From Candidatus Thiomargarita nelsonii (GTDB lineage Bacteria > Pseudomonadota > Gammaproteobacteria > Beggiatoales > Beggiatoaceae): a stretch of DNA of 47,891 nucleotides. Made by a program: the position numbers and the translations under genes. The notes under the pieces are model-generated. The model saw only the letters and a program-made list of their open reading frames with translations, did no database searches and was not told the DNA's origin. The number at the start of each line of letters is the position of its first letter. Positions within the stretch are counted from its first letter, which is position 1. Positions 8,366 to 20,200 of the stretch are shown here, one piece after another. The DNA is taken from assembly GCA_000785145.2 (NCBI GenBank), contig JSZA02000055.1, positions 1 through 47,891 on the forward strand, given 5' to 3'.

Positions 8366-11300
8366 TTACGCCAATAAGCTTCCTTGGTGAGATCTCATTC
8401 GCTGAATTTCTAAAAGTTTGGCGAAGTCCAGCACATAAGGGCTATTAAACACACTGAAATGGGCTCCACTGAGCTGATGAATTCTCACTTGATCTGTATG
8501 CGTTCCCCAGCCCCAGTCTTCAGGCATTTTTTCGTCAATCCAAGCTTTTTGGGAGCCCTCGGTACAAAACAAATCAATTGCACAGTGTAACTTTTTATTG
8601 GGTGCCGAATAGTTTAAAAACGCCGTTTCATTAGCTTGATAAACCTTTACATATGCGAGTAACTCTTCGGGCTGCCCTCTCGGTGAAAACAAGAATTCGT
8701 GTATTTCATGCTGTTTTAACCACGCCATGACTTTTTCACACGCAGTTTGAATATTGCCAGTTTGTTTGAGGTCAAACGGCAATTCAAGACCAGTCAAAAG
8801 CTGAAATGTGCCCACAATACGCCCCAACCAGTCAAATTCTGTCGTATGCAAAGGTGCTCTATTTGGCGTACAATGTAAGGCGGTTTGATCGACGATGGCG
8901 AGTAACGCTACAGTTTCACCGGCTTGTTCTAACTGCCATGCAAGTTCCAATCCCACCGCTGCTCCAAAAGAGTGTCCCAGCAAGTAGTAGGGTTGTCCAC
9001 TGGGTTGAAAATGACGCATTACTTCAAGATGTTGCTGCGCTAAAGCTTTCACCGTCTTGGGTATCGGGTAATGTCCTTCAAGTCCAGGCGATTCCAATCC
9101 ATAAATGGTTTGGGTGGTGTGCAATTGTTTGGCTAAGGCGCGGAAATAGCCCGCTTTGCTGCCTAAACCCGGTATGCAAAACAGTGCTGAGGCTTTGTTA
9201 TCTTCTTTTAATAATAAAACGGTTTCCAATTTGGGTTGCTGGCGAATTCGCGTTTGACAATGTTGGATAAGATTATTCAATTGACGTTTGTAGTGATTAG
9301 CCAAGGTTTCAACGGTATTGGCATGATAACAATCTTGACTAAAACTCCAAGTTAAATGCAATTGTCTTTGGCTAATCATGCCATTGATTTCAATTAAGTG
9401 ATCACGTTCACCTTTGTGGCTCACAGGCGAATAGGTGGTTTCGTTGGCAAAGCTGAAGAAATCTTCTGGTGCGTTTTGTTCAAATTGTCCCAGATAGTTG
9501 AACAAAATGTTGCCCTTGGGTAAGGATTCTCCACGTAAATAGCTCAGTAAACCGTATCCAATGCCTTCATTGGGTATGCGTTGTGCGTTCACCGTTTTGA
9601 GCGTTGCGCCCAAATCACCTTCAAGCGGGAGTGTCAGGCTCAAAGGATGAATATTGGTAAACCAACCGACTGTGCGTGATAAGTCAATTTCTTTAAATAA
9701 GTCCACCCGCCCATGTGTTTCTAAATCAATCGTACATTGGTTGTTGCCCGTCCATTCCTGAAGTGCTAAAGCTAAAGCGGCTAACAATATATCATTAATG
9801 TGGGTGTTGTAAGCCGCCGTGGTTTCATGGAGTAAAACGCGAGTCGTTTCAATATCCCATTCAATACGGTAGTGCTTGGTGTACTCCAGACGGTTTTGTC
9901 CATTGGGTTTATCCACCAGTAAGGGTTGCACCGGCATATTTTGCCAATAGGATAGTTCCGATTGCACGGTTTTAGACTGGGCATAGACACTCAAACGTTG
10001 TGCCCAAGCTTTGAAACTGCTGGTTTTTTTAGGTAATTTAATGGTTTGAGCAGTCAAGGCTTGGTGATAAGCTGTGTATAAGTCTTCCAGCAAAATTCGC
10101 CAAGATACGCCATCGACGATCAAATGGTGAATACACCAAAAGACACGCACTGAATCAGGGAGATTAAAGAGTACTAGTCGCGTTAAAGGACCATCCGCCA
10201 GATTGAGGCTGGTTTGATAATGTTCAGTACGGTGTAATAGGGCAGTCTGGTTTAAGTCTTCAATGGAAAACGGTAATATATCTGATATTTGAGCAAATTG
10301 CTGTTGCCAAGTTCCCTCTTCTAATCTGTAACGTAAACGCAATACATCATGTTGCCTCAAGACTGCTGCAAATGCCTTTTGCAAAGCATCTACTGACAAG
10401 TCAAGTGAGGCTTTTAAGAGAACGGATTGATTGTAATGCCAGTATTCAGGAAAATCAGACGCAAAGAACCACTGTTGAATGGGGGTTAAAGGTACTTTTC
10501 CCATGATTAGCCCTTGCTCGGCTTCGATATTCATTTCAGTGCCAACGACGCTTGCTAATTCTGCAATGGTTTGGTGTTCAAATAAGGCGCGTGGTGTGAA
10601 TGTGAGACCGATTTGACGCGCTTGCGCCACGATTTGGATACTTAAAATCGAATCGCCGCCTAAACTGAAGAAGTTATCATGAATACTGATTTTATCTTGG
10701 TTTAAGATGTTTTTCCAAATCGTGGCGAGTTGGCTTTCTACTTCGTTGCGCGGCGTTTCAAATTGATTGTGACGCTTAATGCTAGGTTCTGGTAAGGCTT
10801 GACGGTCAATTTTGCCATTGATTGTCAAGGGCAGTTTGTCCAACACCGTAAAACTGGCGGGCTGCATGTAATCGGGCAACCGGTTTTTGAGGTAATCACG
10901 TAAATCAATAGATAATTTTTTAGGTTCAATTGTCACATAAGCGGCAAGTGTTTTGTTGCTGCCACTTTCATATAGCGTCACCACTGCTTCTTTAACTTGT
11001 TTGTGTTGGGTTAATATGTCTTCGATTTCACCCAATTCGATGCGGAAGCCGCGTAGTTTGATTTGGTTGTCGATACGTCCGATGTATTCTAGGTTGCCAT
11101 CAGGTAGCCAGCGGGCGATATCCCCGGTTTTGTAGATGCGCTCGCGTTTGCCGAATAGTTCGACTTCAATGAATTTTTCGGCGGTGAGATCGGGGCGGTT
11201 GAGGTAGCCACGAGCCAAACCTTCGCCGGCAATGCATAATTCACCGGGCACATCAATGGGCTGAAGTTGTTGGTAGTTGTCTAACACGAAGGCTTGGGTG

Positions 11301-14224
11301 TTGAATCGTGGTTGTCCAATCGAAACGTAAGCGTGGTGGTTGGTTAAAGTCGCGGGGAGGCGGTATAAGGTGGGAGTAATTACTGCTTCAGTCGGACCAT
11401 AAGCATTGAAGCAGTTGAGGGTGGGAAAACTGTCGCGGGTGTGTCGGGCGAGTTCCCAAGGTAACGCTTCGCCACCGAGTATCAGGGTGTGCAAGTCTGG
11501 CAATGTTGCTTGCGTGGTGTTGATGTCTAGCATTTGCTGCCAGTATGCGGGCGGTAAGTCGGCGATGCTGATTTTTTGGTTTTGCAGTAAATTCAGCAAG
11601 TCGTGGGTACTTATTATATTGTTTTTGACGGGGATTGAACATGCTCCACTTAGCCACGTAACTAACAGTTGTTCCAGAGAGGTGTCAAAGCCCATTGATG
11701 CAAATTGTAAAACACGATCTTGGGCAGCGTAGGTGTGCTGTATGGCGTGGATATGCAGGCTCAAGGCATGGTGTTCAACCATAACCCCTTTGGGTGTGCC
11801 GGTTGAGCCGGAGGTGTAAATCACGTAAGCTAAATCGTGATGTTGGCTTTTAGATTCTGGGTTTTGGCTAGCTTGGGCTGTCAAGTCCGTTTTGTCTAAG
11901 CAGATAATTTTTGCTTGGGTTACTGGGAGTTGTGCTTTCAATTGGCTTTGCGTTAACAACACAGAAGCGGCACTGTCATTCAGTATATGGGCAATACGTT
12001 CTGCGGGATAGTTGATATCTATTGGTACATAAGCACCACCGGCTTTGAGAATACCGAGTAAACCAATTAGCATGTCCAAAGAACGTTCGACACTGATGGC
12101 TATCAGTGGGTTGTGTGTCTCTTTAAATGCTGAGAGCGATAGTAGTTCGTGGGCAAGCTGGTTAGCTTTGGCGTTGAATTGCCGATAAGTCAGCGACTGG
12201 TTTTCAAATACGATGGCTAGGTTGTCCGGCGTTTTTTCAACTTGTTGCTCAAATAGCGTGACAACGGTTTTGTCTTTGGGATAATGTGCTCCGGTTTGAT
12301 TCCATTCTATAAGTTGTTTACTTTCAGTTTCCGTCAACAACGATAAGCGGTGATTCTCCACATCGGGTTGTTGCACAATGTTCGCTAACAAGGTGGCAAA
12401 GTGCCCAGCTATACGTTGCATTCGTTCGCCGCTGAACAAGTCGGTGGCGTATTCCCAGAATAGGGTCAATTGTCCGTTATTTTCTTTGACGCTAAGGGTG
12501 AGATCAAAAGGCGATACTGGCAGTTCGGAGCAGAGTTGTTGGATGTCCAATTCCGGTAAATTGAGTTCCGTCACTTCATTGTTTTGTAAAGCAAACATCA
12601 CTTGGAACAATGGACTGTGACTGAGGCTACGTTCAAGCTTGAGGTGTTCAACCAAGTGTTCAAATGGAATATCCTGATGCGCGTAAGCCCCTAACGCGGT
12701 ATGGCGTACTTGTTTGAGTAAGTCGCTAAAGCGGATTTTGGCAGGGATTCGGGTGCGTAGGACTAAGTTGTTGACAAAAAAGCCAATCATATTTTCGGTT
12801 TGACTGTGGGTACGATTGGCAACGGGACTGCCTATCAGCAGATCGTTTTGGCCGCTGTAGCGGTACAGTAGCACGTTGAAGGCAGTCAGCAGAGTCATAA
12901 ACAAAGTACAGCCCTGTTGGCGGCTTAACGCATTGAGTTGTCGAGTCAAGTCGCTATCAAGTTGGGTTGTCAGATGGGCACCGTGATAGCTTTGCATAGC
13001 AGGGCGTGGAAAATCAGTGGGCAGTTCCAACAGTTCCGGTGCGTCTGCAAGTTGAGTACGCCAGTAGTCTAGTTGACGTTGCAATATTTCGCCTTGTAAC
13101 CAATTGCGTTGCCAAGTAGCGTAGTCGGTGTATTGAATCGCCAATGGTTTGAGTTCGGCATCTTGTCCTTGGGCGGTGTAGAGGGCAACCCATTCGCGCA
13201 CTAAAATGTTTATTGACCAACCATCGAAAATGATGTGGTGAATGTTAAAAAGCAGGATATGTTCCTGTTCCTTGAGTTGTAGCAAATGCAGGCGTAAGAG
13301 TGGCCCTCTAGCTAAATCAAAGGGTTGCACGGCGTGTGCTTGGCTTAAATGTTGGATTTCAGCCGGTTGTTCATCAGTCGTTAAATGGCTGAGATCAGTG
13401 ACAGTGAGTGGGTTATAAGTGGGGATGATTTCAAGCACGGGTTTGCCGTCAATTTGTGGAAAGCACAAACGCAAGCTTTGGTGACGTGCGACTAACTTAA
13501 TGAAGGTCTGTTGCAGGGCGGCTTTATCCAATTTTCCGCTTAATTGTAACGCCAAAGGCATGTTGTAAGTTGCGGACGCATCATCTTCCAGTTGGTCAAG
13601 AAACCACAAGCGTTGTTGCGCGTAAGACATGTACTGGGTGGTGTTTTGTGGCTGTGGCTCAATGGGTGGTAAAGTGTCGCTGCGTTGTTGTTGGTCTAAC
13701 CAACCCGCCAATTCGCTCAAAACAGGATGTTCAAATAACACCCGCAACGGCATATCAATTTCAAAGCTGTCACGGATACGTGAGGCCAATTGAGTGGCGA
13801 GTAAGGAGTGTCCGCCTAAGTCAAAGAAGTTCGCGGTGACGCTGTTGACTTCAATCTTCAATACATTTGACCAGAGACTAGCAAGCAGGATTTCAACATC
13901 GCTGCGTGGCACTATGTTGTCATCGCTTTCTTGGGTGATTTCAGGGGTAGGCAATGCACGCCGATCAATTTTGCCATTCGGAGTCAAGGGCAGTTTATCC
14001 AACACAATAAACTGATTGGGTATCATATATTCTGGCAACTGTGCTTTCAGCCTGTTTTTCAGTTCGGCTATCAAGGAGGAGTCATCCGCTTTTGCACTTT
14101 TAACGGTTATATAAGCCACTAACCACTTGTTATCATCGGCTTCATGAAGTATCACCACCGTTTCTTTGACTGCTTGATGCAAGACGGCTTCAATTTCGCC
14201 TAATTCGATGCGAAATCCACGCAA
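8366..14224 (-). CDS. Nonribosomal peptide synthetase, C-terminal part (A'-T-C-A-T-E-TE)
   Basis: The frame opens inside an adenylation domain at RGFRIELGEIE (core A8), so the nominal start is not a natural N-terminus. Order by residue: rest of A2 (1-90, with NGKIDR core A10), carrier T2 (GGHSLLATQ, ~133), condensation C4 (HHIIFDG, ~332), adenylation A3 (YTSGSTGTPKG, ~806; RGFRIELGEIE, ~1062), carrier T3 (GGDSILS, ~1190), epimerisation E (HHLIVDGVSW, ~1367), thioesterase TE (nucleophile motif GHSFGAAVG, ~1750; histidine in SGAHFSVF, ~1920). GGDSI in T3 is typical of carriers serving E domains. The eye-derived A3 code is D-T-E-D-I-G-A-I-T-K; the acidic residues suggest a cationic substrate such as Arg, Lys or Orn (weak inference). 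The final residue would be D-configured before release. The preceding frame at 14190-21314 holds the first half of A2. Confidence 0.93.
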   Translation of the reverse strand: MRGFRIELGEIEAVLHQAVKETVVILHEADDNKWLVAYITVKSAKADDSSLIAELKNRLKAQLPEYMIPNQFIVLDKLPLTPNGKIDRRALPTPEITQESDDNIVPRSDVEILLASLWSNVLKIEVNSVTANFFDLGGHSLLATQLASRIRDSFEIDMPLRVLFEHPVLSELAGWLDQQQRSDTLPPIEPQPQNTTQYMSYAQQRLWFLDQLEDDASATYNMPLALQLSGKLDKAALQQTFIKLVARHQSLRLCFPQIDGKPVLEIIPTYNPLTVTDLSHLTTDEQPAEIQHLSQAHAVQPFDLARGPLLRLHLLQLKEQEHILLFNIHHIIFDGWSINILVREWVALYTAQGQDAELKPLAIQYTDYATWQRNWLQGEILQRQLDYWRTQLADAPELLELPTDFPRPAMQSYHGAHLTTQLDSDLTRQLNALSRQQGCTLFMTLLTAFNVLLYRYSGQNDLLIGSPVANRTHSQTENMIGFFVNNLVLRTRIPAKIRFSDLLKQVRHTALGAYAHQDIPFEHLVEHLKLERSLSHSPLFQVMFALQNNEVTELNLPELDIQQLCSELPVSPFDLTLSVKENNGQLTLFWEYATDLFSGERMQRIAGHFATLLANIVQQPDVENHRLSLLTETESKQLIEWNQTGAHYPKDKTVVTLFEQQVEKTPDNLAIVFENQSLTYRQFNAKANQLAHELLSLSAFKETHNPLIAISVERSLDMLIGLLGILKAGGAYVPIDINYPAERIAHILNDSAASVLLTQSQLKAQLPVTQAKIICLDKTDLTAQASQNPESKSQHHDLAYVIYTSGSTGTPKGVMVEHHALSLHIHAIQHTYAAQDRVLQFASMGFDTSLEQLLVTWLSGACSIPVKNNIISTHDLLNLLQNQKISIADLPPAYWQQMLDINTTQATLPDLHTLILGGEALPWELARHTRDSFPTLNCFNAYGPTEAVITPTLYRLPATLTNHHAYVSIGQPRFNTQAFVLDNYQQLQPIDVPGELCIAGEGLARGYLNRPDLTAEKFIEVELFGKRERIYKTGDIARWLPDGNLEYIGRIDNQIKLRGFRIELGEIEDILTQHKQVKEAVVTLYESGSNKTLAAYVTIEPKKLSIDLRDYLKNRLPDYMQPASFTVLDKLPLTINGKIDRQALPEPSIKRHNQFETPRNEVESQLATIWKNILNQDKISIHDNFFSLGGDSILSIQIVAQARQIGLTFTPRALFEHQTIAELASVVGTEMNIEAEQGLIMGKVPLTPIQQWFFASDFPEYWHYNQSVLLKASLDLSVDALQKAFAAVLRQHDVLRLRYRLEEGTWQQQFAQISDILPFSIEDLNQTALLHRTEHYQTSLNLADGPLTRLVLFNLPDSVRVFWCIHHLIVDGVSWRILLEDLYTAYHQALTAQTIKLPKKTSSFKAWAQRLSVYAQSKTVQSELSYWQNMPVQPLLVDKPNGQNRLEYTKHYRIEWDIETTRVLLHETTAAYNTHINDILLAALALALQEWTGNNQCTIDLETHGRVDLFKEIDLSRTVGWFTNIHPLSLTLPLEGDLGATLKTVNAQRIPNEGIGYGLLSYLRGESLPKGNILFNYLGQFEQNAPEDFFSFANETTYSPVSHKGERDHLIEINGMISQRQLHLTWSFSQDCYHANTVETLANHYKRQLNNLIQHCQTRIRQQPKLETVLLLKEDNKASALFCIPGLGSKAGYFRALAKQLHTTQTIYGLESPGLEGHYPIPKTVKALAQQHLEVMRHFQPSGQPYYLLGHSFGAAVGLELAWQLEQAGETVALLAIVDQTALHCTPNRAPLHTTEFDWLGRIVGTFQLLTGLELPFDLKQTGNIQTACEKVMAWLKQHEIHEFLFSPRGQPEELLAYVKVYQANETAFLNYSAPNKKLHCAIDLFCTEGSQKAWIDEKMPEDWGWGTHTDQVRIHQLSGAHFSVFNSPYVLDFAKLLEIQRMRSHQGSLLA

Positions 14225-17200
14225 TTTGATTTGGTTGTCGATACGTCCGAGGAATTCGAGATTGCCGGCGGGCTAAGTCGCCGGTTTTGTAAATACGCTC
14301 TTTTTTGCCGAATAGTTCGACTTCAATGAATTTTTCTGCGGTGAGTTCGGGGCGGTTAAGGTAGCCATGAGCTAAACCATCACCTGCAATGCATAGCTCA
14401 CCGGGGATGCCTTGAGGTAAAGGCTGATGGTGATTATCAAGGATGTAAATACGGTTGTTATATATCGGTTGCCCAATGCTGGGGAGTTCAGCCCATTGCT
14501 CATGGTTGTCGGGTAAGGTTAAAGCGGTGACGACGTGAGTTTCACTGGGACCGTAATGGTTGTGTAGTCGGCATTGGGGTAAGGCGCTGAACAATTGACG
14601 AATGGCGGGAGTGATACGCAGTTGTTCTCCGGCGGTAATGATGTTTTGTAGGGCTAAATCATGGTGCCGGTTGATATCAAAGTGTTCGGCCAAATGCTGT
14701 AGCATGACAAAAGGCACAAATAGGCGTTCGATGTGTTGAGCAACCAAATAGCTTAGTAGAGCCTTGGCATCACGGCGAGTTTCGTCATCAACTAGCACTA
14801 ATTGCCCACCGTTGAGCCAAGTGCTGAAGATTTCTTGGAAGGAGACATCAAAGCTCAAGGTGGTGAATTGTAAGGTGATGGCAGCTTTGGATAACTCTGG
14901 TAGCTGCCAGTTCATGAGGTTGACTAAGGCTTGTTGCGGTAGAGCGACACCTTTGGGTTTGCCAGTGGAGCCGGAGGTATAGATGACGTAGCCCAAATCG
15001 TCGGGCTGACTTGGGTTATCTGTCAATTGTGCTCCAAAATCAGTTTCATCTAAACAAATGATGACGGAGTCCATCTCAGGCAGTTGCTCTTTGAATTGGC
15101 TTTGCGTCAACAACACTGGCGCTGCGCTGTCCTTGAGCATGTAAGCAACCCGCTCCGCAGGATAATCGGGATCTATCGGCACATAAGCTCCGCCGGCTTT
15201 GAGAATGCCGAGAAGTGCAATAAGCATTTCTAACGAGCGTTTGATGCAAATCGCAATTAACGGGTTGTGTGTGTCTTTGAGTGCCGAGTGTGTTAATAGG
15301 TAATGCGCGAGTTGATTGGCTTTTTCATTGAGTTGCCAATAGCTCAATTGTTCCTTTTCAAAGACGACTGCGATATTGTCCGGCGTTTTGGCAACTTGTT
15401 GCTCAAACAATGCAACGATAGTCAGATTTTTAGGATAATCCGTTTGGGTTTGATTCCACGTTTGAAGTTGTTGGACTTCTGGCTTAGTCAAAATAGGTAA
15501 ATCCTGAATGAGCGCAGTGGGTTCAGTCAATACCGCTTGCAAAATCATTTCAAAACGGTTTTGTAAAGCCTGAATTTCAGCTTTGGTAAAATAAGCTAAA
15601 TTATACACAAAATCGAATTTTACCTCTGCTTGGGCATGAAAATCGCGCACAAAAATCATCAGCGGTATTTGTTCCCAGCCATGCAGCATGGCGGTGAAAT
15701 GGCTATTGATGTGGTCAAATTCTGCCTCGTAATCGTGATTTTCATACGATAAGTTGATGTCGAAAAGCCGTGAACGGTTATGTTCTAAGTTTGCGGTTAG
15801 ATTGACTTCGCTGAGGGGAAAACGTTGATGACGGTAGTTGGCTTTTAGTGTTTTTTGAATCTGCCTCAGTAATTGAGCAAAACTTAGGTTTTTACCGCAT
15901 TTAAACCATGTGGCACTGACACCTGTGAATAGCCCGGCGGTTTGTTTGAATTGTGCCTTAGCCCGATTGAGCACCGGTAATCCAATCGCAAAGTCATTAC
16001 GTTGTGCTATGCGGGTGAAGTAGATGTATAATGCACCCAGTAAAACGTGAAACGGGGTGGCTTGGTGTTGTTTGGCTAATGTGTTGAGTTTATTATAAAA
16101 TTTACGCGATAGATAGAGTTCTTCACAACCGCTACCAATCAATTCTCTGTTGAATCGCGCCCGATAACGGGGATTTAAAAGTGGTTCTGGCACAGCTGGA
16201 TATTTTTCTAACCAATATTGCCGTTGTTTTTCAAAGACATCAGAGTCAACGTAGTTACGGTCACTGTCGATATAGGCGGTGTAGGATGATCTGCTGAGAT
16301 CGGGGTTTTCTCCGTTCACGAGTTGGGTGTAAATCTTAGCAAGTGAACGATTGAGTAATGCTACTCCCCAGCCATCAATAATTAAGTGGTGGTATTGCAG
16401 TAGCCAGTAGTATGAGTCATCGCTTGTTTTAACCAAGTCATAACGAAACAGCGGTTTTTCTATGAGTTCAAACGGCTCTTTAAACCGAGTTTGCATCCAC
16501 GCCTGTGCAGCTTGCTCAGGGTTTTCGGCGTTGGAAAAGTCGTGTATTGATACTTCGACATTGAGCGATTCGATATAAGTTTGTAACGGTATGCCGTCTT
16601 CATCGCGTTCGTTGAGTAATAAGGTGCGTAAAGTATCGTGCTGCTGCACTAGCAGATTGACAGCTTGCTTGAATAGTTGTGGCTTAATTCGCCCGGGGAG
16701 GTGGACACGCCCGCCGATGTTGTACAGCGGTATTTCCTCGTGCAGCATCTGATCAAACCATATTTCGCGTTGTGAAGAAGTGAGCGGATAACGCGGAGTA
16801 GCTTGGTGACTTAAAATAAATCGGTTCAGGGGCGCGTCGGCTTGCGGTACGATTTGTTCGAGCAGATGCAGGAAGCCTTCGCGCCAAGATTCGATGGTTT
16901 TGGTTTTGAATAAGGCTTTGTCAAACAGGATAGCTCCGTCTAAGCCGGTTGTGCTTTCCTGTAAGATAAACACGATATCCAAGTTAGATATGGCGCGTTC
17001 ATTTTCTCCCGTTGACCAAGGCTGCATTTTTAGTTCAGGCAAAGTCAATTCACTACTATCAGGCACGTTGACTAGGTTGAACATTATTTGAAAGTAGGGG
17101 TTATAGGCGGTGCTGCGCTGGGGGCGTAAGTGATTGACCAAGTATTCAAAGGGCATGTCTTGGTGTGCGTAGGCATCTAATGCTCTTTGACGCACCTGTT

Positions 17201-20200
17201 GAAGCAAGTCTGCAAAACTGGCTTGGGGCGAGACTTGGGTACGCAGTATTAGCATGTTTAAAAACAGTCCGACTATATTTTCGGTTTGACGTTGGTGGCG
17301 CATCACGCGGGGAACGCCAATACAAATATCGTTTTGCCCGCTGTAACGATTGAGCAGTAGGACAAAGCTGCTGAATAAGACCATTTGTAAGGAACAGTTG
17401 TGTTGGCGGGCGAGTCGGTTGAGTTGCTCAAGGCGGACTTTAGGAATCTGTAAATTCACTATACCACCTTGATTGTGTTGAATTTCAGGACGCGGATAGT
17501 CGGTGGGGAGTTTTAAGAGTTCGGGAGCGTATTGTAATTGATTAACCCAATAATCCAATTGCTTTTTGAATAGCTCACCTTGTAAACCAGCCCGTTGCCA
17601 CGCGGCAAAATCGGTGTATTGGATTTCGGGGACAGGCAAATGCAAGTCTTGTTGTTGGTGATAGGCGATGTAGCGTTGTTGGATTTCTGCCAACAGGATG
17701 CCTGATGACCAGCCGTCAAAGATGATGTGGTGGACGGTCATGAATAATAAATACTGTTGTTCCGCCAATTGTACCAAGTGGAGTTTAAATAAGGGACCGG
17801 TTTTTAAATCGAAGAGATGTTGGGATTGTTGCCGTGCTTCTGTTTTGAGTTGTGGTTCACGTTCTGCGGTGGTTAAATTAGTTAAGTCGCTGACAGTTAA
17901 GGGATCGTAAGCAGATAATATCTCAACAGTCGGATGCCCTTGGAATTCTGGAAAGCATAAACGTAGGCTTTGGTGGTGTTTGACAAGTTCGCAGGCAACA
18001 CGGCGTAGAATATGGACATTTAATGTACCTGACAGTTGCCAAGCGTAAAACATGTTGTGTGCCCAACTTTGGCTATCGTATTGGCTCAATAACCAGAACC
18101 ATTCTTGTCCGAAAGACAATATTTTCGCTTCGTCCTTGGGTTGAATCGTGATAGTTGGGAATTGTACTCTGCTTTTGGCGGTTTTTACGATTTCTGCTAA
18201 GGCAGCAAGTTCTGGTTTATTAAATAGGGTACGCAGGGATAGTTCAACGTTAAAGCTGTCACGAATCCGCGAGATGACTTGGTTTGCCAACAGTGAATGC
18301 CCGCCCAGTTCAAAGAAGTTATCGTGAATACCCACGCGCTCAATGCCTAAAACGTTAGCCCAAATGTTGGCAAGCCATTTTTCTTCCACCGTGCGAGGTG
18401 CAACGTAGCTAGTGGTTTCTAGGGTAAAATTTTCTTCGGCAGCCCGTTTTTCCAATATTTGACGGTCAACTTTGCCGTTAGGGGTGAGCGGTAAAGCTTT
18501 TAATACTTGCAAATGTGCTGGCACCATGTAATCTGGCAGGCAGGTTTTGAGCCAATCACGTAATTCAGTTATCAGTTGCTTATTATTCACGGTCACATAG
18601 GCAATTAAACGTTTGTTTTTATCAGTTTGATGCACAATCACCGCAACGTCTTTGACGGTATCGTGTTGTGCTAGAACGGTTTCGATTTCACCCAGTTCGA
18701 TACGGAAGCCACGGATTTTGATTTGGTTGTCGATACGTCCGATGTATTCCAAATTACCATCGGGTAGCCAGCGGGCTAAATCACCGGTTTTGTAAATACG
18801 CTCTTTTTTGCCGAATAGTTCGACTTCAATGAATTTTTCAGCCGTCAATTCAGGGCGATTAAGATAGCCACGGGCGACACCATTACCCGCGATGTATAAT
18901 TCCCCTGGAATACCTTGGGGCAATGCTCGGTGCCGGTTGTCAAGGATGTAAATGCGGGTGTTGGCGACAGGTTGACCAATCGGCACAGTATCCACTTCTG
19001 CATCTGCCACTACATAAGCTGAACTGACATCGGTGCATTCAGTCGGCCCATAGCTATTTATTAAAGCGCACTTGCTTTTGTTATGATTTAGCCAATCTTT
19101 AAGTAGCTTCAACTGAATTGGCTCACCGCCTAGTATTACCCAACGTAAAGAAGAAAGCTGCTGCCAATCTAACGCACGACTTGTTTCCAACAACGGATAA
19201 AAAGCACTGGGCGCACAGTTAATCCAAGTGATACGTGCTTGTGCAATCAGATCAACTAAGCGACTCGGCTCATATTGGACAAGATTAGGCACATAAATAC
19301 TTGCGCCTACCATAAGTGGGGCCAATAAATTTTTCTGGGTTAAATCAAAACCCAACGCGCTGATAATTAAAGTTTTATCGTTGGGTGAAAGATTGATTGC
19401 TTTACAATACCAATTCAGTAAATTCACTAATCCGCGATGGTAAATAGCCGTACCTTTGGGCTTACCGGTTGAACCGGAAGTGTAAATCACATACACCCGA
19501 TCATTGGGTTGGCTTTGTAAGGTTGGATTTTGATTCAATTGGGTATTGTAGTCTGTTTCGTCTAAGCAGATGATTTGGGCTTCAGGCAGTTGCAACTTGC
19601 TGTGCGTCAACAGTACGGGCGCGACACTGTCTTTAAGCATGTAGTCAATCCGTTCTATTGGATAATTGGGATCAATCGGCACATAAGTGCCACCCGCTTT
19701 GAGGATGCCTAAAAGACCAATAATCATCTCCAATGAGCGTTCGATGCAAATTGCGATTAATGGGTTGTGTACAGCTTTGAGTGCGGGATGCGCTAACAAG
19801 TGATGTGCGAGTTGGTTGGCTTTTTTGTTGAGTTGCCGATAAGTCAATTGTTCGTCTTCAAATACAACGGCAACGTTATCCGGCGTTTTTTCAACCTGTT
19901 GCTCAAATAGTGTGACAACGGTTTTGTCTTTGGGATAATGGGTTTTGGTTTGATTCCACGTTTGGAGTTGTTGAATTTCTGAAGCCGTGAGGATGGGAAG
20001 GGCACCAATTGAAGTTGAACTATCAATGAGCACCGCTTGCAAAATCGTCATTAAACGACTGTGTAATGCTTGAATTTCTGCTTGAGTGAAATAAGCGAGG
20101 TTGTAAACAAAATCAAGTTTGATATCGGATTGAATGTGGAAATCTTGCACATGAATAATTAACGGCGTTTGCTCCCATGTTGACCATAAAACCGTACAAT

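Noticed and set aside
8806..9270. 154-codon plus-strand open frame inside the NRPS
   Set aside because: It lies antisense to well-conserved thioesterase sequence and shows no motif; shadow frame.
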